NCBI RefSeq assembly: GCF_900114495.1
Contig: NZ_FOZI01000006.1
Coordinates: 62,001-126,000, forward strand
Source of the DNA: Dyella sp. OK004
Lineage (GTDB): Bacteria > Pseudomonadota > Gammaproteobacteria > Xanthomonadales > Rhodanobacteraceae
Direction: 5' to 3'
Length of the DNA: 64,000 bases
Shown here: piece by piece, positions 40,256 through 48,881 of the stretch
How the letters are laid out: the number at the start of each line of letters is the position of its first letter
Numbering within the stretch: position 1 is the stretch's first letter
Translations under genes and position numbers: made by a program
Notes under the pieces: model-generated
Database searches by the model: none
What the model was told of the DNA's origin: nothing
What the model saw: the letters and a program-made list of their open reading frames with translations, nothing else

Positions 40256-40897
40256 ATGATTTCCGTCTGTCTTGTCGACGACCAGAACCTGGTACGCCAG
40301 GGTGTTCGCTCTCTGTTGGATCTGGCCGAAGACATTCGTGTAGTGGCCGAGTGCGCGGATGGCGCGCAAGCGGTGCAGGACATTCCCCGGGTCAAGCCGG
40401 ATGTGGTGCTGCTGGACCTGCGCATGCCCAACATGAGCGGGCTGGAGGTGCTGCAGGCGCTGTCGGCGCGCAATGAGTTGCCGCCCACCATCATCCTCAC
40501 CACCTTCGATGACGACCAGCTGGTGCTGCAGGGGCTGAAGGCCGGTGCCCGCGGCTATCTCCTTAAAGATGTGTCGCTGGAACAGCTGGTCGAAGCTGTG
40601 CGCACCGTTTCCGCAGGCGGCTCGCTGGTGGCGCCGATGGTCACCCAGCGCCTTCTGGCTGGGGTGGGGCGTATGCAGAATCAGTTCACCAGTCTGGAAC
40701 AACCGGACCCGCTGACCGAGCGCGAGACGGAGATCCTGCGGCTGTTGTCCGGTGGCTACAGCAACAAGGAAATCGCCAATTCCTTGAAGGTGGCCGAGGG
40801 CACGGTGAAGAACCACGTGTCCAATATTCTCTCCAAGCTCGGCGTGCGCGATCGTACCCGGGCCGTGCTCAAGGCATTAGAACTGGGCATCGTTTAA
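40256..40897 (+). CDS. NarL/FixJ-family response regulator
   Basis: A 213-residue regulator: receiver domain with phospho-Asp54 in DVVLLDLRMPN, Thr in IILTTFDDD and Lys in YLLKDVS, then a LuxR-type HTH (LTERETEILRLLSGGYSNKE, VKNHVSNILSKLGVRDRT). It is the cognate partner of the kinase just upstream. It is ended by a strong terminator at 40899-40939. Targets are unknown; the adjacent SRPBCC and ABC exporter genes on the same strand are candidates. Confidence 0.95.
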   Translation: MISVCLVDDQNLVRQGVRSLLDLAEDIRVVAECADGAQAVQDIPRVKPDVVLLDLRMPNMSGLEVLQALSARNELPPTIILTTFDDDQLVLQGLKAGARGYLLKDVSLEQLVEAVRTVSAGGSLVAPMVTQRLLAGVGRMQNQFTSLEQPDPLTERETEILRLLSGGYSNKEIANSLKVAEGTVKNHVSNILSKLGVRDRTRAVLKALELGIV

Positions 40898-40898
40898 G

Positions 40899-40939
40899 CC
40901 CTTCGCGGCAGGGGCGAAAGCCCCTGCCACAAGGGTTTT
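40899..40939 (+). terminator. terminator after response regulator
   Basis: GGCAGGGGC-GAAA-GCCCCTGCC (40907-40928) is a perfect 9-bp stem with a GNRA-type loop, extended outside by CCCTT / AAGGG and followed by TTTT. A typical rho-independent terminator. Confidence 0.85.
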
Positions 40940-41110
40940 CGGACGTCTTCACGGCCCGATAGCGTTCCAGCCCGTGAACCGGTACCATCGGTGGCTTCGG
41001 CGTTGGCCGACCCCCTGTCACGACGCGATTCCTTCGGGCGTTTTTCTGTGGCGGACTGGTCTCCGGCGACGCCTTTGTGCCGCCTAGAGAGATGTTCGGA
41101 GAACCCTGGA

Positions 41111-42463
41111 ATGATGCGTGTTCTTGAATTCATTGTTGCCCTGGTCATCGTCGCCGTAGTCGGCGTCGTGGTGGGCGTGATCATGCCTGGCAGTGGCCAT
41201 GTGGAGAGGTCGCTGGTAGTCGGCAAGGACATGCGTCAGGTGTACGACGTACTCGCCAATTTCCGTCGCTTCCCCGATTACACGGTGCAGCGCAAGTACG
41301 ACCGCAATACCCAGTTCGCCTTCGCCGGCAAGGCCTATGGCCCTGGCGCCGAAGTGAGCTGGAGCAGCAACGACGAGAAAGTGGGCAAGGGCAAGCTGAC
41401 CCTCGCCACTGCTACCCCCGAATTCGACAAGGTCGATTCCACCGCCAAGAGCGCCCAGATCGTCTGGAACGTGGACAACGACTGGCGCGGTCAGGACAAG
41501 CATTTCACGCTCGACCTCGACCGCCAGGGCAGCCGCGGTCAGCTGACCAAGATCACCTGGTCATATGACGTCGCCTACGGCTTCAACCTGATCGATCGTT
41601 ATTCCAACCTGTATATCCATGGCGATCCGGATGCCTTCATCCAGTTCAGCCTGACCGACCTGCAGAACGTGCTGGCCTCGGTGCAGAACATCGATTACAG
41701 CAAGATGATTCCGTATATCGAGCAGACCCCGCAGACGCCGGTGCTGCTGGTGTCGACGTCGATCGAGCGCAAGGGCGGCCTCGAGGCCCTGAATGACGCC
41801 ACGGCCAAGGCCGAGGGCGAAATCCAGGCCGCAGCCAAGAAGCTCGGTGTGAACGTGGTGGGTCCGCGCATCATCTACACCACCAACTACGGCGACCAGA
41901 CCTACAGCTTTGACGTGGCCCTGCCGATCAGCGCGACCAGCCTGAACATTGGTGGCCAGAGCCATGATCTGGCCGCTGCCAAGGCTCCGGATCTGAATGC
42001 GCCGGCCAGCAGCAGCTCCTCTGCCGATGTCGCCAGCGCAAGCGACAGCACCAGCCCGGGCAGCACCGATCGCTTTGGCCGCCTGATCGTCGACAACAAC
42101 GTGCGCGGCGTGCTGGCCTTCGGTGGTGCAGCGCTCAAGGGCATCTGGAACGGCACCGCTGCCGGCGTGCCGCAGACCCGCGACATGCTCAAGGCTTACG
42201 CCCAGACTCACGGCTACAAGTTCGACGAAGTCGTGAACCGTCCGTACGACATCCTGGTCAAGCCGGAAGTGAAGCAGGGCGACAACGTCACCAGCTACGC
42301 GCAATTCGCGGTATACCTGCCGATCACCGACGCGCCGGAGAAGACCCCGGAGCAGGAAGCCGGTCTGCAGCCGCCGACTCTGGATGACGGTACCCAGCAG
42401 CAGGCTCCGGCCGCCGCTGGTACCGCCGCCGCGCCGGCCTCTGCGGCAAGCACCGCGCAGTAA
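41111..42463 (+). CDS. SRPBCC / polyketide cyclase-like membrane-anchored protein
   Basis: A 450-residue protein with an N-terminal membrane anchor (EFIVALVIVAVVGVVVGVI), an SRPBCC ligand-binding domain at about 30-185 (MRQVYDVLANFRRFPDYTV; FTLDLDRQGSRGQLTKITW) and a C-terminal part with two halves that look like a GyrI/AraC effector-binding fold (PQTPVLLVSTSIERKGG to FDVALPIS, and FDEVVNRPYDILVKPEVK to FAVYLPIT) split by a Ser-rich insert at about 315-345. It ends in an Ala/Gln tail. Role unknown; small-molecule or lipid binding at the membrane is plausible. ATG 41111 has GGAG nine bases upstream. Confidence 0.8.
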   Translation: MMRVLEFIVALVIVAVVGVVVGVIMPGSGHVERSLVVGKDMRQVYDVLANFRRFPDYTVQRKYDRNTQFAFAGKAYGPGAEVSWSSNDEKVGKGKLTLATATPEFDKVDSTAKSAQIVWNVDNDWRGQDKHFTLDLDRQGSRGQLTKITWSYDVAYGFNLIDRYSNLYIHGDPDAFIQFSLTDLQNVLASVQNIDYSKMIPYIEQTPQTPVLLVSTSIERKGGLEALNDATAKAEGEIQAAAKKLGVNVVGPRIIYTTNYGDQTYSFDVALPISATSLNIGGQSHDLAAAKAPDLNAPASSSSSADVASASDSTSPGSTDRFGRLIVDNNVRGVLAFGGAALKGIWNGTAAGVPQTRDMLKAYAQTHGYKFDEVVNRPYDILVKPEVKQGDNVTSYAQFAVYLPITDAPEKTPEQEAGLQPPTLDDGTQQQAPAAAGTAAAPASAASTAQ

Positions 42464-42484
42464 GCCAGCAGCTTCGGCAGACAG

Positions 42485-42513
42485 AAAGGCCCTTCCATCG
42501 CGAAGGGCCTTTT
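42485..42513 (+). terminator. terminator after SRPBCC gene
   Basis: A perfect 11-bp stem (AAAGGCCCTTC / GAAGGGCCTTT) with a 6-base loop, followed by TTTT-C-ATTT, 22 bases past the SRPBCC stop. Good rho-independent terminator. Confidence 0.85.
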
Positions 42514-42525
42514 CATTTGGCGCCT

Positions 42526-42702
42526 CTGTAGGGCGCACTTTGTGCGCGAAGCGGCCCGCAGGGTCGCGCTTTGTCTTCAACATCGGCCCTACTGGTGCAG
42601 GGCTTTCACTCGGGCATCCATGGCCCTCGCTCTTCGGGCGGCTTCGCCGTGTAAATCGGCAATCCTGCCGATTTGTCACGCACAAGGTGCGCTTCTACAA
42701 GG
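42526..42702. repeat. REP-like inverted doublet
   Basis: TGTAGGGCGCACTTTGTGCG near 42527 and the reverse copy (minus strand TGTAGAAGCGCACCTTGTGC) near 42679-42700 face each other across about 130 bases, which also contain smaller inverted parts. Same family as the element at 15973-16063. It lies between the SRPBCC terminator and the ABC ATPase gene. No gene is seen in this 298-base gap. Confidence 0.65.
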
Positions 42703-42761
42703 AAGTCTTGGGGTACATTGCTGCGAGGCTGTTGCCGCGAGCCCACCATTCACGACCGGAC

Positions 42762-43694
42762 ATGATCGAAACCGAACAGCTCACCCGCCGCTATGGCACG
42801 CTCACCGCAGTGGATGCCCTCAGCTTTCGCGCCGAACCCGGTCAGGTACTAGGCCTGCTGGGTCCCAACGGCGCCGGCAAATCCACCGCCATGCGCATGA
42901 TCGCCGGCTTCCTCGCACCGACATCGGGCACAGCGCGCGTATGCGGGCACGATGTGCGCAAGGAGCCGACCAAAGCCAAGCGTGCACTGGGTTATCTGCC
43001 AGAAGGCGCGCCCAGTTACGGCGAGTTGACGGTGCGTGAGTTCCTGACCTTTATCGCACGCATGCGTGGGTTGCCACGCGAGCGCGCCTTCTTGCGATTC
43101 GACGAAGTGGTAGGCCGCCTGCAGTTGGAGGAAGTCCTCGACATCTGCATCGACACGCTTTCCAAGGGTCTGCGTCGCCGTGTGGGTCTGGCCCAGGCGA
43201 TCCTGCATGACCCACCGGTACTGATGCTCGACGAACCGACCGATGGCCTCGATCCCAACCAGAAACACACCGTGCGCCAGCTGATCGATGCGATGGCGCG
43301 CGAACGCACCATCCTGATCTCCACGCATTTGCTGGAAGAAGTACACGCGCTGTGCAACCGCGTGGTGATCATCGCCAATGGCCGCCTACTCGCGGATGCG
43401 ACACCGGCCGAGCTGGAAGGGCGTTCGCGCTATCACGGCGCAGTGTCCTTCAGCGCGCCGGGTAGCGGCGTATCGCAGGAGATGCTCGGGCGCCTGCCGC
43501 AGGTCGCTTCGATCGAAGTCGATCCGCTGGATGGGCGCATCACCGTATTTCCACGTCCCGGCGAGCGCATTCTCGAGCCGGTGGAAACACTGCTGCGTCA
43601 GCAAGGCCTCGAAGTCTCCGAGATCCAACTCGAGCGTGGCCGTCTCGACGAGGTGTTCCGTCAAATCACCATAGGTTCGGAGGGCAGGGCGTGA
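42762..43694 (+). CDS. ABC exporter ATP-binding protein (GldA-like)
   Basis: A 310-residue ATPase: Walker A GPNGAGKST near 34-42, signature LSKGLRRRVGLAQA near 135, Walker B VLMLDEPTDGLDP near 158 and the switch His in STHLLEEVHALC. The C-terminal 90 residues (DUF4162-like) are typical of ABC-2 exporters such as GldA. Start ATG 42762 (MIETEQLTRRYG). The permease start overlaps its stop (GTGA), and a GldG-like subunit follows, giving a three-gene exporter. Confidence 0.92.
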   Translation: MIETEQLTRRYGTLTAVDALSFRAEPGQVLGLLGPNGAGKSTAMRMIAGFLAPTSGTARVCGHDVRKEPTKAKRALGYLPEGAPSYGELTVREFLTFIARMRGLPRERAFLRFDEVVGRLQLEEVLDICIDTLSKGLRRRVGLAQAILHDPPVLMLDEPTDGLDPNQKHTVRQLIDAMARERTILISTHLLEEVHALCNRVVIIANGRLLADATPAELEGRSRYHGAVSFSAPGSGVSQEMLGRLPQVASIEVDPLDGRITVFPRPGERILEPVETLLRQQGLEVSEIQLERGRLDEVFRQITIGSEGRA

Positions 43695-44425
43695 ATCCGG
43701 TGATGGCGGTGACGCGGCGCGAGCTGCGCAGTTACTTTGTGACGCCGGTGGCCTATGTGTTCCTGGTGATCTTCCTGGTGCTCTCCGGCATCCTCACTTT
43801 CTATGCCGGCGATTTTTACGGCCGCAATCAGGCCGACCTGCAACCGTTTTTTGTGATGCATCCCTGGCTGTATCTGCTGCTGGCGCCGGCGGTATCGATG
43901 CGCATATGGGCGGAAGAGTCCAAGGGAGGCACGCTGGAGCTGCTGCTGAGTCTGCCGCTGACGCTGGCGCAGGCGATGTTGGGCAAATTCTTCGCAGCCT
44001 GGCTGTTCATGGGTTTTGGCCTGCTGCTGACCTTTCCGATCTGGATCACCGTGAACTATCTCGGCTCGCCGGACAACGGCGTGATCCTCGCCGGCTATCT
44101 TGGTAGCTGGCTGATGGCTGGTTCCTTCCTTGCTATTGGCGCCTGCCTGTCGGCAGTGACGCAGAGTCAGGTGGTGGCTTTTATTTTGACCATGGTGGTG
44201 TGCTTTCTGCTGATCCTCGCCGGCCAGCCGCAGGTGATGGACTTCCTGCAAGGCTCGATGCCGCGCCGGCTGTTGAACGCGCTGGCGCATCTGAGCATGC
44301 TGCGTCACTTCGAGGCGATCGCGCGCGGCGTGCTCGATCTGCGTGATCTGTTGTATTTCGTGCTGAGCATCGCCACCTGGCTGATCGCGGGTGTGCTCGT
44401 GCTTGACCTGAAGCGGACGCCCTGA
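43691..44425 (+). CDS. ABC-2 type permease (GldF-like)
   Basis: A 244-residue integral membrane protein with about six helices. MAVTRRELRSYFVTPVAYVF, the short periplasmic loop and MRIWAEESKGGTLELLLSLPLTLAQ with its ESKGGTLELL cytosolic segment are typical of ABC-2 permeases near GldA/NosY. It starts with GTG overlapping the ATPase stop and ends 3 bases before the GldG-like gene. Function inferred: subunit of an exporter of unknown cargo. Confidence 0.88.
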   Translation: MNPVMAVTRRELRSYFVTPVAYVFLVIFLVLSGILTFYAGDFYGRNQADLQPFFVMHPWLYLLLAPAVSMRIWAEESKGGTLELLLSLPLTLAQAMLGKFFAAWLFMGFGLLLTFPIWITVNYLGSPDNGVILAGYLGSWLMAGSFLAIGACLSAVTQSQVVAFILTMVVCFLLILAGQPQVMDFLQGSMPRRLLNALAHLSMLRHFEAIARGVLDLRDLLYFVLSIATWLIAGVLVLDLKRTP

Positions 44426-44428
44426 GCT

Positions 44429-46324
44429 ATGGCCCGTCTGCATATCACCCGTCGTACCCGTCTGATCGCCACCTTGATCCTGTTGATGGTCGCCTTTGTG
44501 GCGGTCACTTTGGCCACTAGCCGCTGGATGCGTGTGGCGCGTTTCGACCTCACCGCCGACCGGATCTACACGCTGACACCCGGCACCGTGCACATCGTGG
44601 AGAAGCTGCACGCACCGCTGAAGCTCACCCTGTATTTCTCCGAACACTCCACCCGCGATCTGCCGCAGCTGCGCAGTTATGAGCAGCGTGTGCGTGAAAT
44701 GCTGCAGGAACTAGTGGCGCGCTCGCATGGGCGGCTGCGCCTGCAGGTAGTCGATCCGGTACCGTACTCGGACGATGAGGCCGCAGCGGAAGGCAATGGC
44801 CTCACTCCGATCAGCGGCGGTACCAACGGCGAGCGCGTGTTCTTCGGGCTTGTCGGCAGCACCTTGTCGACCAACCCTGATGTGGAAGCCGACAACGATC
44901 TTCATCCGACGGGCAAGACGTTAGCGATTCCGCTGTTCGATCCAGGCCGCGAGACCTTCCTCGAATACGACATCGCCAAGCTGCTTTACGAGTTGAACGA
45001 ACCCGCCAAACCGCATATCGGCCTGATCAGCAGCCTGCCGGTGCAAGGCAATCCGGTGCTTGGCGAGGAGCCGTGGACGGTGATCCGCCAGCTCGGCCAG
45101 CTGTTCGAGGTAAAGGCGCTCGATGCGACCAAGCTTGAGCGCATTGGCGACGATATCCAGGTGTTGCTGCTGATCCATCCCAAGCAGCTGCCGGAGGCGG
45201 CGCAGTACGCCATCGATCAGTACGTGCTGCGCGGCGGGCATACGGTGGTGTTCGTGGATCCCGATTCGGAGCTGGACACCACACCGTTCGTCGACAGCAA
45301 CGGCGTGATGGACGATCACAACTCCGACCTGCATCGCCTGTTCGAGACCTGGGGTGTGCAGTACGACCCGCAGAAAGTGGTGCTGGACCGCTCGCGCGCG
45401 TTGCGCATCGAGCTGGCCGACAACAGCGCCACCAATCATCCGGCCATGCTCGGCCTGACCGGGCAGGAGCTCAACCACAACGATGTGGTCACGGCCAGTC
45501 TGCAGCGCATCAACCTGTCCAGTGTGGGTTATTTCGACCTGGCACAGAAAACCACTTCACGCCTGATGCCGCTGCTGCAGAGCACGACCGATGCTGAAGT
45601 GGTTTCGGCGCAGCGCGTGCGCGAAGCCACTGCTGATCCCAACGTATTGCTGGACACCTACCGGCCCGACAACAACCGCTACGTGATCGCGGCGCGGGTA
45701 CGCGGTGCATTCCCTTCGGCCTTCCCGGAGAAAGCCAGGCAGCCCGGCCATCTGGCGCAGGCGGCCGATAATGCCGAAGTGATCCTGATCGCGGATACCG
45801 ATCTGCTGTCGGATCGCTTGTGGGTGTCGTACTCGCAAAGCCTGCTGGGGCCGTTGCAGCTCAGCGCATTGGCCAATAACGGCGACTTCATCACCAATCT
45901 CGCGGATAACCTCAGTGGTTCCTCGGCGCTATTGTCGATCCACGGGCGCACTACCTCGCAGCGGCCGTTCACTCGCGTGCTGGCGCTGCAAAGCGCGGCT
46001 GACCAGAAATTCCTGGCCAAAAAGCAGGAGCTGCAACGCGAACTGGCAGTGACCCGTAGCCGCCTGTCCGAACTGCAGCCGGGCAAGGCAGCGCGCGGCG
46101 ATACGGTCAGCGCCGAACAAAAGACCGAAATCGAACAGTTTCTGCAGCGCCAGCTGGCGATCAACAAAGAGCTGCGCGACGTGCAGCATCAGTTGAACGC
46201 GGAAATCGATGCCCTCGGCATGCGCCTGAAGTTCATCAATATCGTGTTGGTGCCGGCGCTGATTACCTTGTTCGGGCTGGTCTACGGCTGGCGTCGTTCG
46301 CAGCGCAACCGCCGGCGCCCGTGA
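44429..46324 (+). CDS. GldG-family ABC exporter auxiliary protein
   Basis: A 631-residue protein with one membrane helix at the N-terminus (LIATLILLMVAFVAVTLATS), a large extracytoplasmic domain of the GldG/DUF7088 kind (RFDLTADRIYTLTPGTVHIV, LKLTLYFSEHSTRDLPQLRSY, later HTVVFVDPDSELD) and a coiled-coil then second helix near the C-terminus (VLVPALITLFGLVYGW). In Bacteroidota GldAFG supports gliding; in proteobacteria the analogous set has no gliding role and cargo is unknown. It is translationally close to the permease (3-base gap). Confidence 0.87.
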   Translation: MARLHITRRTRLIATLILLMVAFVAVTLATSRWMRVARFDLTADRIYTLTPGTVHIVEKLHAPLKLTLYFSEHSTRDLPQLRSYEQRVREMLQELVARSHGRLRLQVVDPVPYSDDEAAAEGNGLTPISGGTNGERVFFGLVGSTLSTNPDVEADNDLHPTGKTLAIPLFDPGRETFLEYDIAKLLYELNEPAKPHIGLISSLPVQGNPVLGEEPWTVIRQLGQLFEVKALDATKLERIGDDIQVLLLIHPKQLPEAAQYAIDQYVLRGGHTVVFVDPDSELDTTPFVDSNGVMDDHNSDLHRLFETWGVQYDPQKVVLDRSRALRIELADNSATNHPAMLGLTGQELNHNDVVTASLQRINLSSVGYFDLAQKTTSRLMPLLQSTTDAEVVSAQRVREATADPNVLLDTYRPDNNRYVIAARVRGAFPSAFPEKARQPGHLAQAADNAEVILIADTDLLSDRLWVSYSQSLLGPLQLSALANNGDFITNLADNLSGSSALLSIHGRTTSQRPFTRVLALQSAADQKFLAKKQELQRELAVTRSRLSELQPGKAARGDTVSAEQKTEIEQFLQRQLAINKELRDVQHQLNAEIDALGMRLKFINIVLVPALITLFGLVYGWRRSQRNRRRP

Positions 46325-46422
46325 GCGTGGCGGCAATCTGCCGCAAGGAATGCGGTCGGGCGGCGGGATGTGAACGGGCTATGCTTGGCGACTGCCGGCG
46401 TTGCCCGGCCCGGAACTGACCG

Positions 46423-47325
46423 ATGTTGCCGAGCTTGCTCAAATGGATCGTGCCCTGGGAGTTCTCCTGGGTCTTCCTGCTGACCTTCGTCGCTGTCGCC
46501 GTGCTTTATGTGCGCGGCTGCCAGCGTGTGCGGGTGAGTATGGCGCGGCAGCTGGCGTTCTGGGTCGGCATGGCGATCGTCTATCTGTCGCTGCACACTT
46601 ATTTCGATTACTACGCCGAGCATGAGTTCTTCATGCATCGCATCCAGCAGGTGCTGCTGCATCATCTGGCGCCGTTGCTGATCATTGCCTCGTATCCGGG
46701 CGTGGTCTTGCGGGCGGGTCTGCCGTTGTCCTGGCGTATCCATGCGCTGCGTCCGTTGCTGTGTTCCTGGCCGTGGCGTGTGGTGAGCGCGGTGCTGCTC
46801 AATCCGGCGCTGGCGACGATCCTGTTCGTCGCCTTCATCATCATCTGGCTGATCCCGTCGATGCAGACGCTGGCGATGCTGGACTGGCGCATCTACCGCT
46901 TCATGAACTGGTCGATGATGCTCAGTGGTCTGATCTATTGGTGGCTGGTGCTCGACCACCGGCCGCGTCCGCCAGGCCGCATGACGCCGGGCCTGCGTGT
47001 GCTGTCGCCGGGTATCACCATGACGCCGCAGATTCTGGCCGGCGCCATCGTGACCTTCTCCAAGACTGACCTGTATCCGATCTTCGAAATCTGCGGCCGC
47101 GCCTTCACCTTCAACGTGCTCACCGGACAGTTGGTGGGCGGCGTGATCATGTGGGTGCCGGCGGCGATCATCGAATCCATCGGCGGTTTGTTGGCCATGC
47201 GGCAATGGCTGCGGCTGTCGCGCAGCGGGCGCATCAAGTCCAAGCGTTGGGAGGCGCAACGGCGCGCCGCCAGGCTGGCCGCTTCCGATGCGAACGCCAC
47301 CAGGGATGAAGCCTCGGGGGCTTAG
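46423..47325 (+). CDS. cytochrome c oxidase assembly protein CtaG (caa3_CtaG family)
   Basis: A 300-residue membrane protein with about seven helices (start WIVPWEFSWVFLLTFVAVAV). The HTYFDYYAEHEFFMHRIQQV and LLHHLAPLLIIASYPG stretches, rich in His and Met, are the family's presumed copper-linked core. It assists copper-site maturation of oxidases. It ends in a basic, Arg/Ala-rich tail. It converges with, and overlaps by four bases, the PCuAC gene; a Sco gene is next to that. No cox structural genes are in the window. Confidence 0.88.
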   Translation: MLPSLLKWIVPWEFSWVFLLTFVAVAVLYVRGCQRVRVSMARQLAFWVGMAIVYLSLHTYFDYYAEHEFFMHRIQQVLLHHLAPLLIIASYPGVVLRAGLPLSWRIHALRPLLCSWPWRVVSAVLLNPALATILFVAFIIIWLIPSMQTLAMLDWRIYRFMNWSMMLSGLIYWWLVLDHRPRPPGRMTPGLRVLSPGITMTPQILAGAIVTFSKTDLYPIFEICGRAFTFNVLTGQLVGGVIMWVPAAIIESIGGLLAMRQWLRLSRSGRIKSKRWEAQRRAARLAASDANATRDEASGA

Positions 47326-47819
47326 TGGCTGTGATGGTCCATGCCGGCCATGCCGGCCATGCCGGAGTCGCTGTCCATGGCATTGGCTGGGCGTGCGTCG
47401 AAATCGGTATCCAGCGTGCTGCCATCAGTGAATTGCAGGCTGAGCTTCACCTTGTCACCGACCTTCACCGGCTTGCTCGCCTTCATCAGCATCAGGTGAT
47501 AGCCGCCCGGCGATAACGCGGCTGTGCCGTGGGCGGGGATCGGCAGACTATCCACTTTCTCCATGCGGCCCATACCGCCTTCGGTGCTGCTCTTGTGCAG
47601 CATCACTTCGCCATACGTTTCGCTGCGCACGCCGCGCAGATTGACGGTCTGTTCGCCACGATTTTCTAGCACCACGTAACCGCCGGATGGCAGACCGCCC
47701 GGCATCACGCGAATCCATGCCTGCGAAGCTTTCACGTTGTCGGCATCGCTGGCGGAGGCAGTGAAGGCGATCAGTAGGCCGCAGATCAACAAGGGAAGAC
47801 GAGCTGCGCGCAGATTCAT
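47322..47819 (-). CDS. periplasmic copper chaperone PCu(A)C
   Basis: A 165-residue exported protein with a signal peptide (PLLICGLLIAFTASASA-like). The Cu(I) motif H-X10-M-X21-H-X-M is perfect: MLHKSSTEGGMGRM then 21 residues to YHLML. A Met/His-rich tail after residue 145 (MDSDSGMAGMAGMDHHSH) offers extra copper sites. It passes Cu to oxidase CuA centres together with Sco. Its ATG overlaps the Sco stop (ATGA). Confidence 0.93.
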   Translation of the reverse strand: MNLRAARLPLLICGLLIAFTASASDADNVKASQAWIRVMPGGLPSGGYVVLENRGEQTVNLRGVRSETYGEVMLHKSSTEGGMGRMEKVDSLPIPAHGTAALSPGGYHLMLMKASKPVKVGDKVKLSLQFTDGSTLDTDFDARPANAMDSDSGMAGMAGMDHHSH

Positions 47820-48451
47820 GACTTGGCTCCCGGGCTGAGCAGCAGGTGCAGATCGTGGACCAGATCATCCTGCGGATTGGCGGGCGTCGATAGCAGACGG
47901 GCCTTACCCTCGCGGTCGAATACATAGATCGCGGAGCTGTGGCTGACTTCGTATTGACCGTCGCCCTTGTCCGGTTCGCGAGTGAAGGCGGAGCGATAGC
48001 GTTTGCTCAGCGCTTCGATCGCGCGCGGCTCGCCGGATAGACCCACGGCACGCGGATCGAAGGCGTTGACGTAGGCATGCATCACGTCGGGTGTGTCGCG
48101 TGCCGGGTCGACGCTGACAAACAGAATGCGCGCGTCGTCAGCCAACGGCCCCAGCCGCTGCATCACCACATGCAGCTGGGCGAGGGTGAGCGGACATACG
48201 TCCGGGCAATGGGTGTAGCCGAAATACAGCAGCACCACTTTGCCTTTGTAGTCGGCCCCCGTTACTGCCTTGCCGTGATCGTCGGTGAGCTTGAAGTCGA
48301 GATCCGGCATGTGGCCGGTGACATCGGTCAGGCGCCATGGGGCCGGTTCGCCGCGATGGCAGGCAGCGAGCAGCGTGGTGCAGGCGAGCAGGGCCAGCAG
48401 GAGCAGGGTGCGGGTCAGGCGGGGCTTCATGCGAGAATCGTGAGCGGTCAT
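47816..48451 (-). CDS. SCO1/SenC family copper metallochaperone lipoprotein
   Basis: A 211-residue thioredoxin-fold protein with a lipobox (TLLAAC) after an N-terminal signal. Copper ligands are present: the CxxxC motif YTHCPDVCP and the distal His in SHSSAIYVFDR. FVSVDPARDTPDVM is a family mark. It matures the CuA site with PCuAC. ATG 48449-48451 is chosen; ATG 48428-48430 (MKPRLTR) is an alternative. Upstream of it the DUF423 gene is divergent. Confidence 0.92.
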   Translation of the reverse strand: MTAHDSRMKPRLTRTLLLLALLACTTLLAACHRGEPAPWRLTDVTGHMPDLDFKLTDDHGKAVTGADYKGKVVLLYFGYTHCPDVCPLTLAQLHVVMQRLGPLADDARILFVSVDPARDTPDVMHAYVNAFDPRAVGLSGEPRAIEALSKRYRSAFTREPDKGDGQYEVSHSSAIYVFDREGKARLLSTPANPQDDLVHDLHLLLSPGAKS

Positions 48452-48502
48452 TTCATCAGCATACGACACCGGTCCTGCCGGTGCGCCGAGGAACCGTTCC
48501 CG

Positions 48503-48880
48503 ATGCGACAACCTGTCAGTCTTTTCGCTGGCCTGCTGGTGGGCCTGGCAGGTGCCAGCGCAGTGGCCTTGGGTGCGTTCGGAGCTCATGCGTTGCGTGA
48601 TGTGCTGGACGTTCGCGGCAGCGAGTTGTGGCATACCGCGGTGAGCTATCACTTCTGGCATGCCCTCGCGTTGGCGCTTGCAAGCTTTGCCGCTGCCGGG
48701 CGTAGGCGAAGCGTCGCCATGGCGGCTTTCGCGCTGGGTATCGTGCTCTTTAGCGGCAGTCTCTATGCGCTGGCGCTTGGTGCGCCGCGCTGGTGCGGCG
48801 CAATCACGCCCTTGGGTGGTTTAGCCTTTATCGTTGGCTGGATCGCGCTGGGTTTGGGGCTGGCACGACGCAATGCATGA
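48503..48880 (+). CDS. DUF423 family membrane protein
   Basis: A 125-residue protein with four predicted helices. SAVALGAFGAHALRDVLD, WHTAVSYHFWHALALAL and ALGAPRWCGAITPLGGLAFI are the DUF423 (YgdD-like) pattern. Function unknown. ATG 48503 is preceded by CGAGGAA. Convergent with the CPBP gene after 1 base. Confidence 0.88.
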   Translation: MRQPVSLFAGLLVGLAGASAVALGAFGAHALRDVLDVRGSELWHTAVSYHFWHALALALASFAAAGRRRSVAMAAFALGIVLFSGSLYALALGAPRWCGAITPLGGLAFIVGWIALGLGLARRNA

Positions 48881-48881
48881 G

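Noticed and set aside
38074-40897. Two-component system as part of the min operon
   Set aside because: The kinase is on the opposite strand from min, with a 198-base gap and its own ribosome site, so it is divergent, not cotranscribed.
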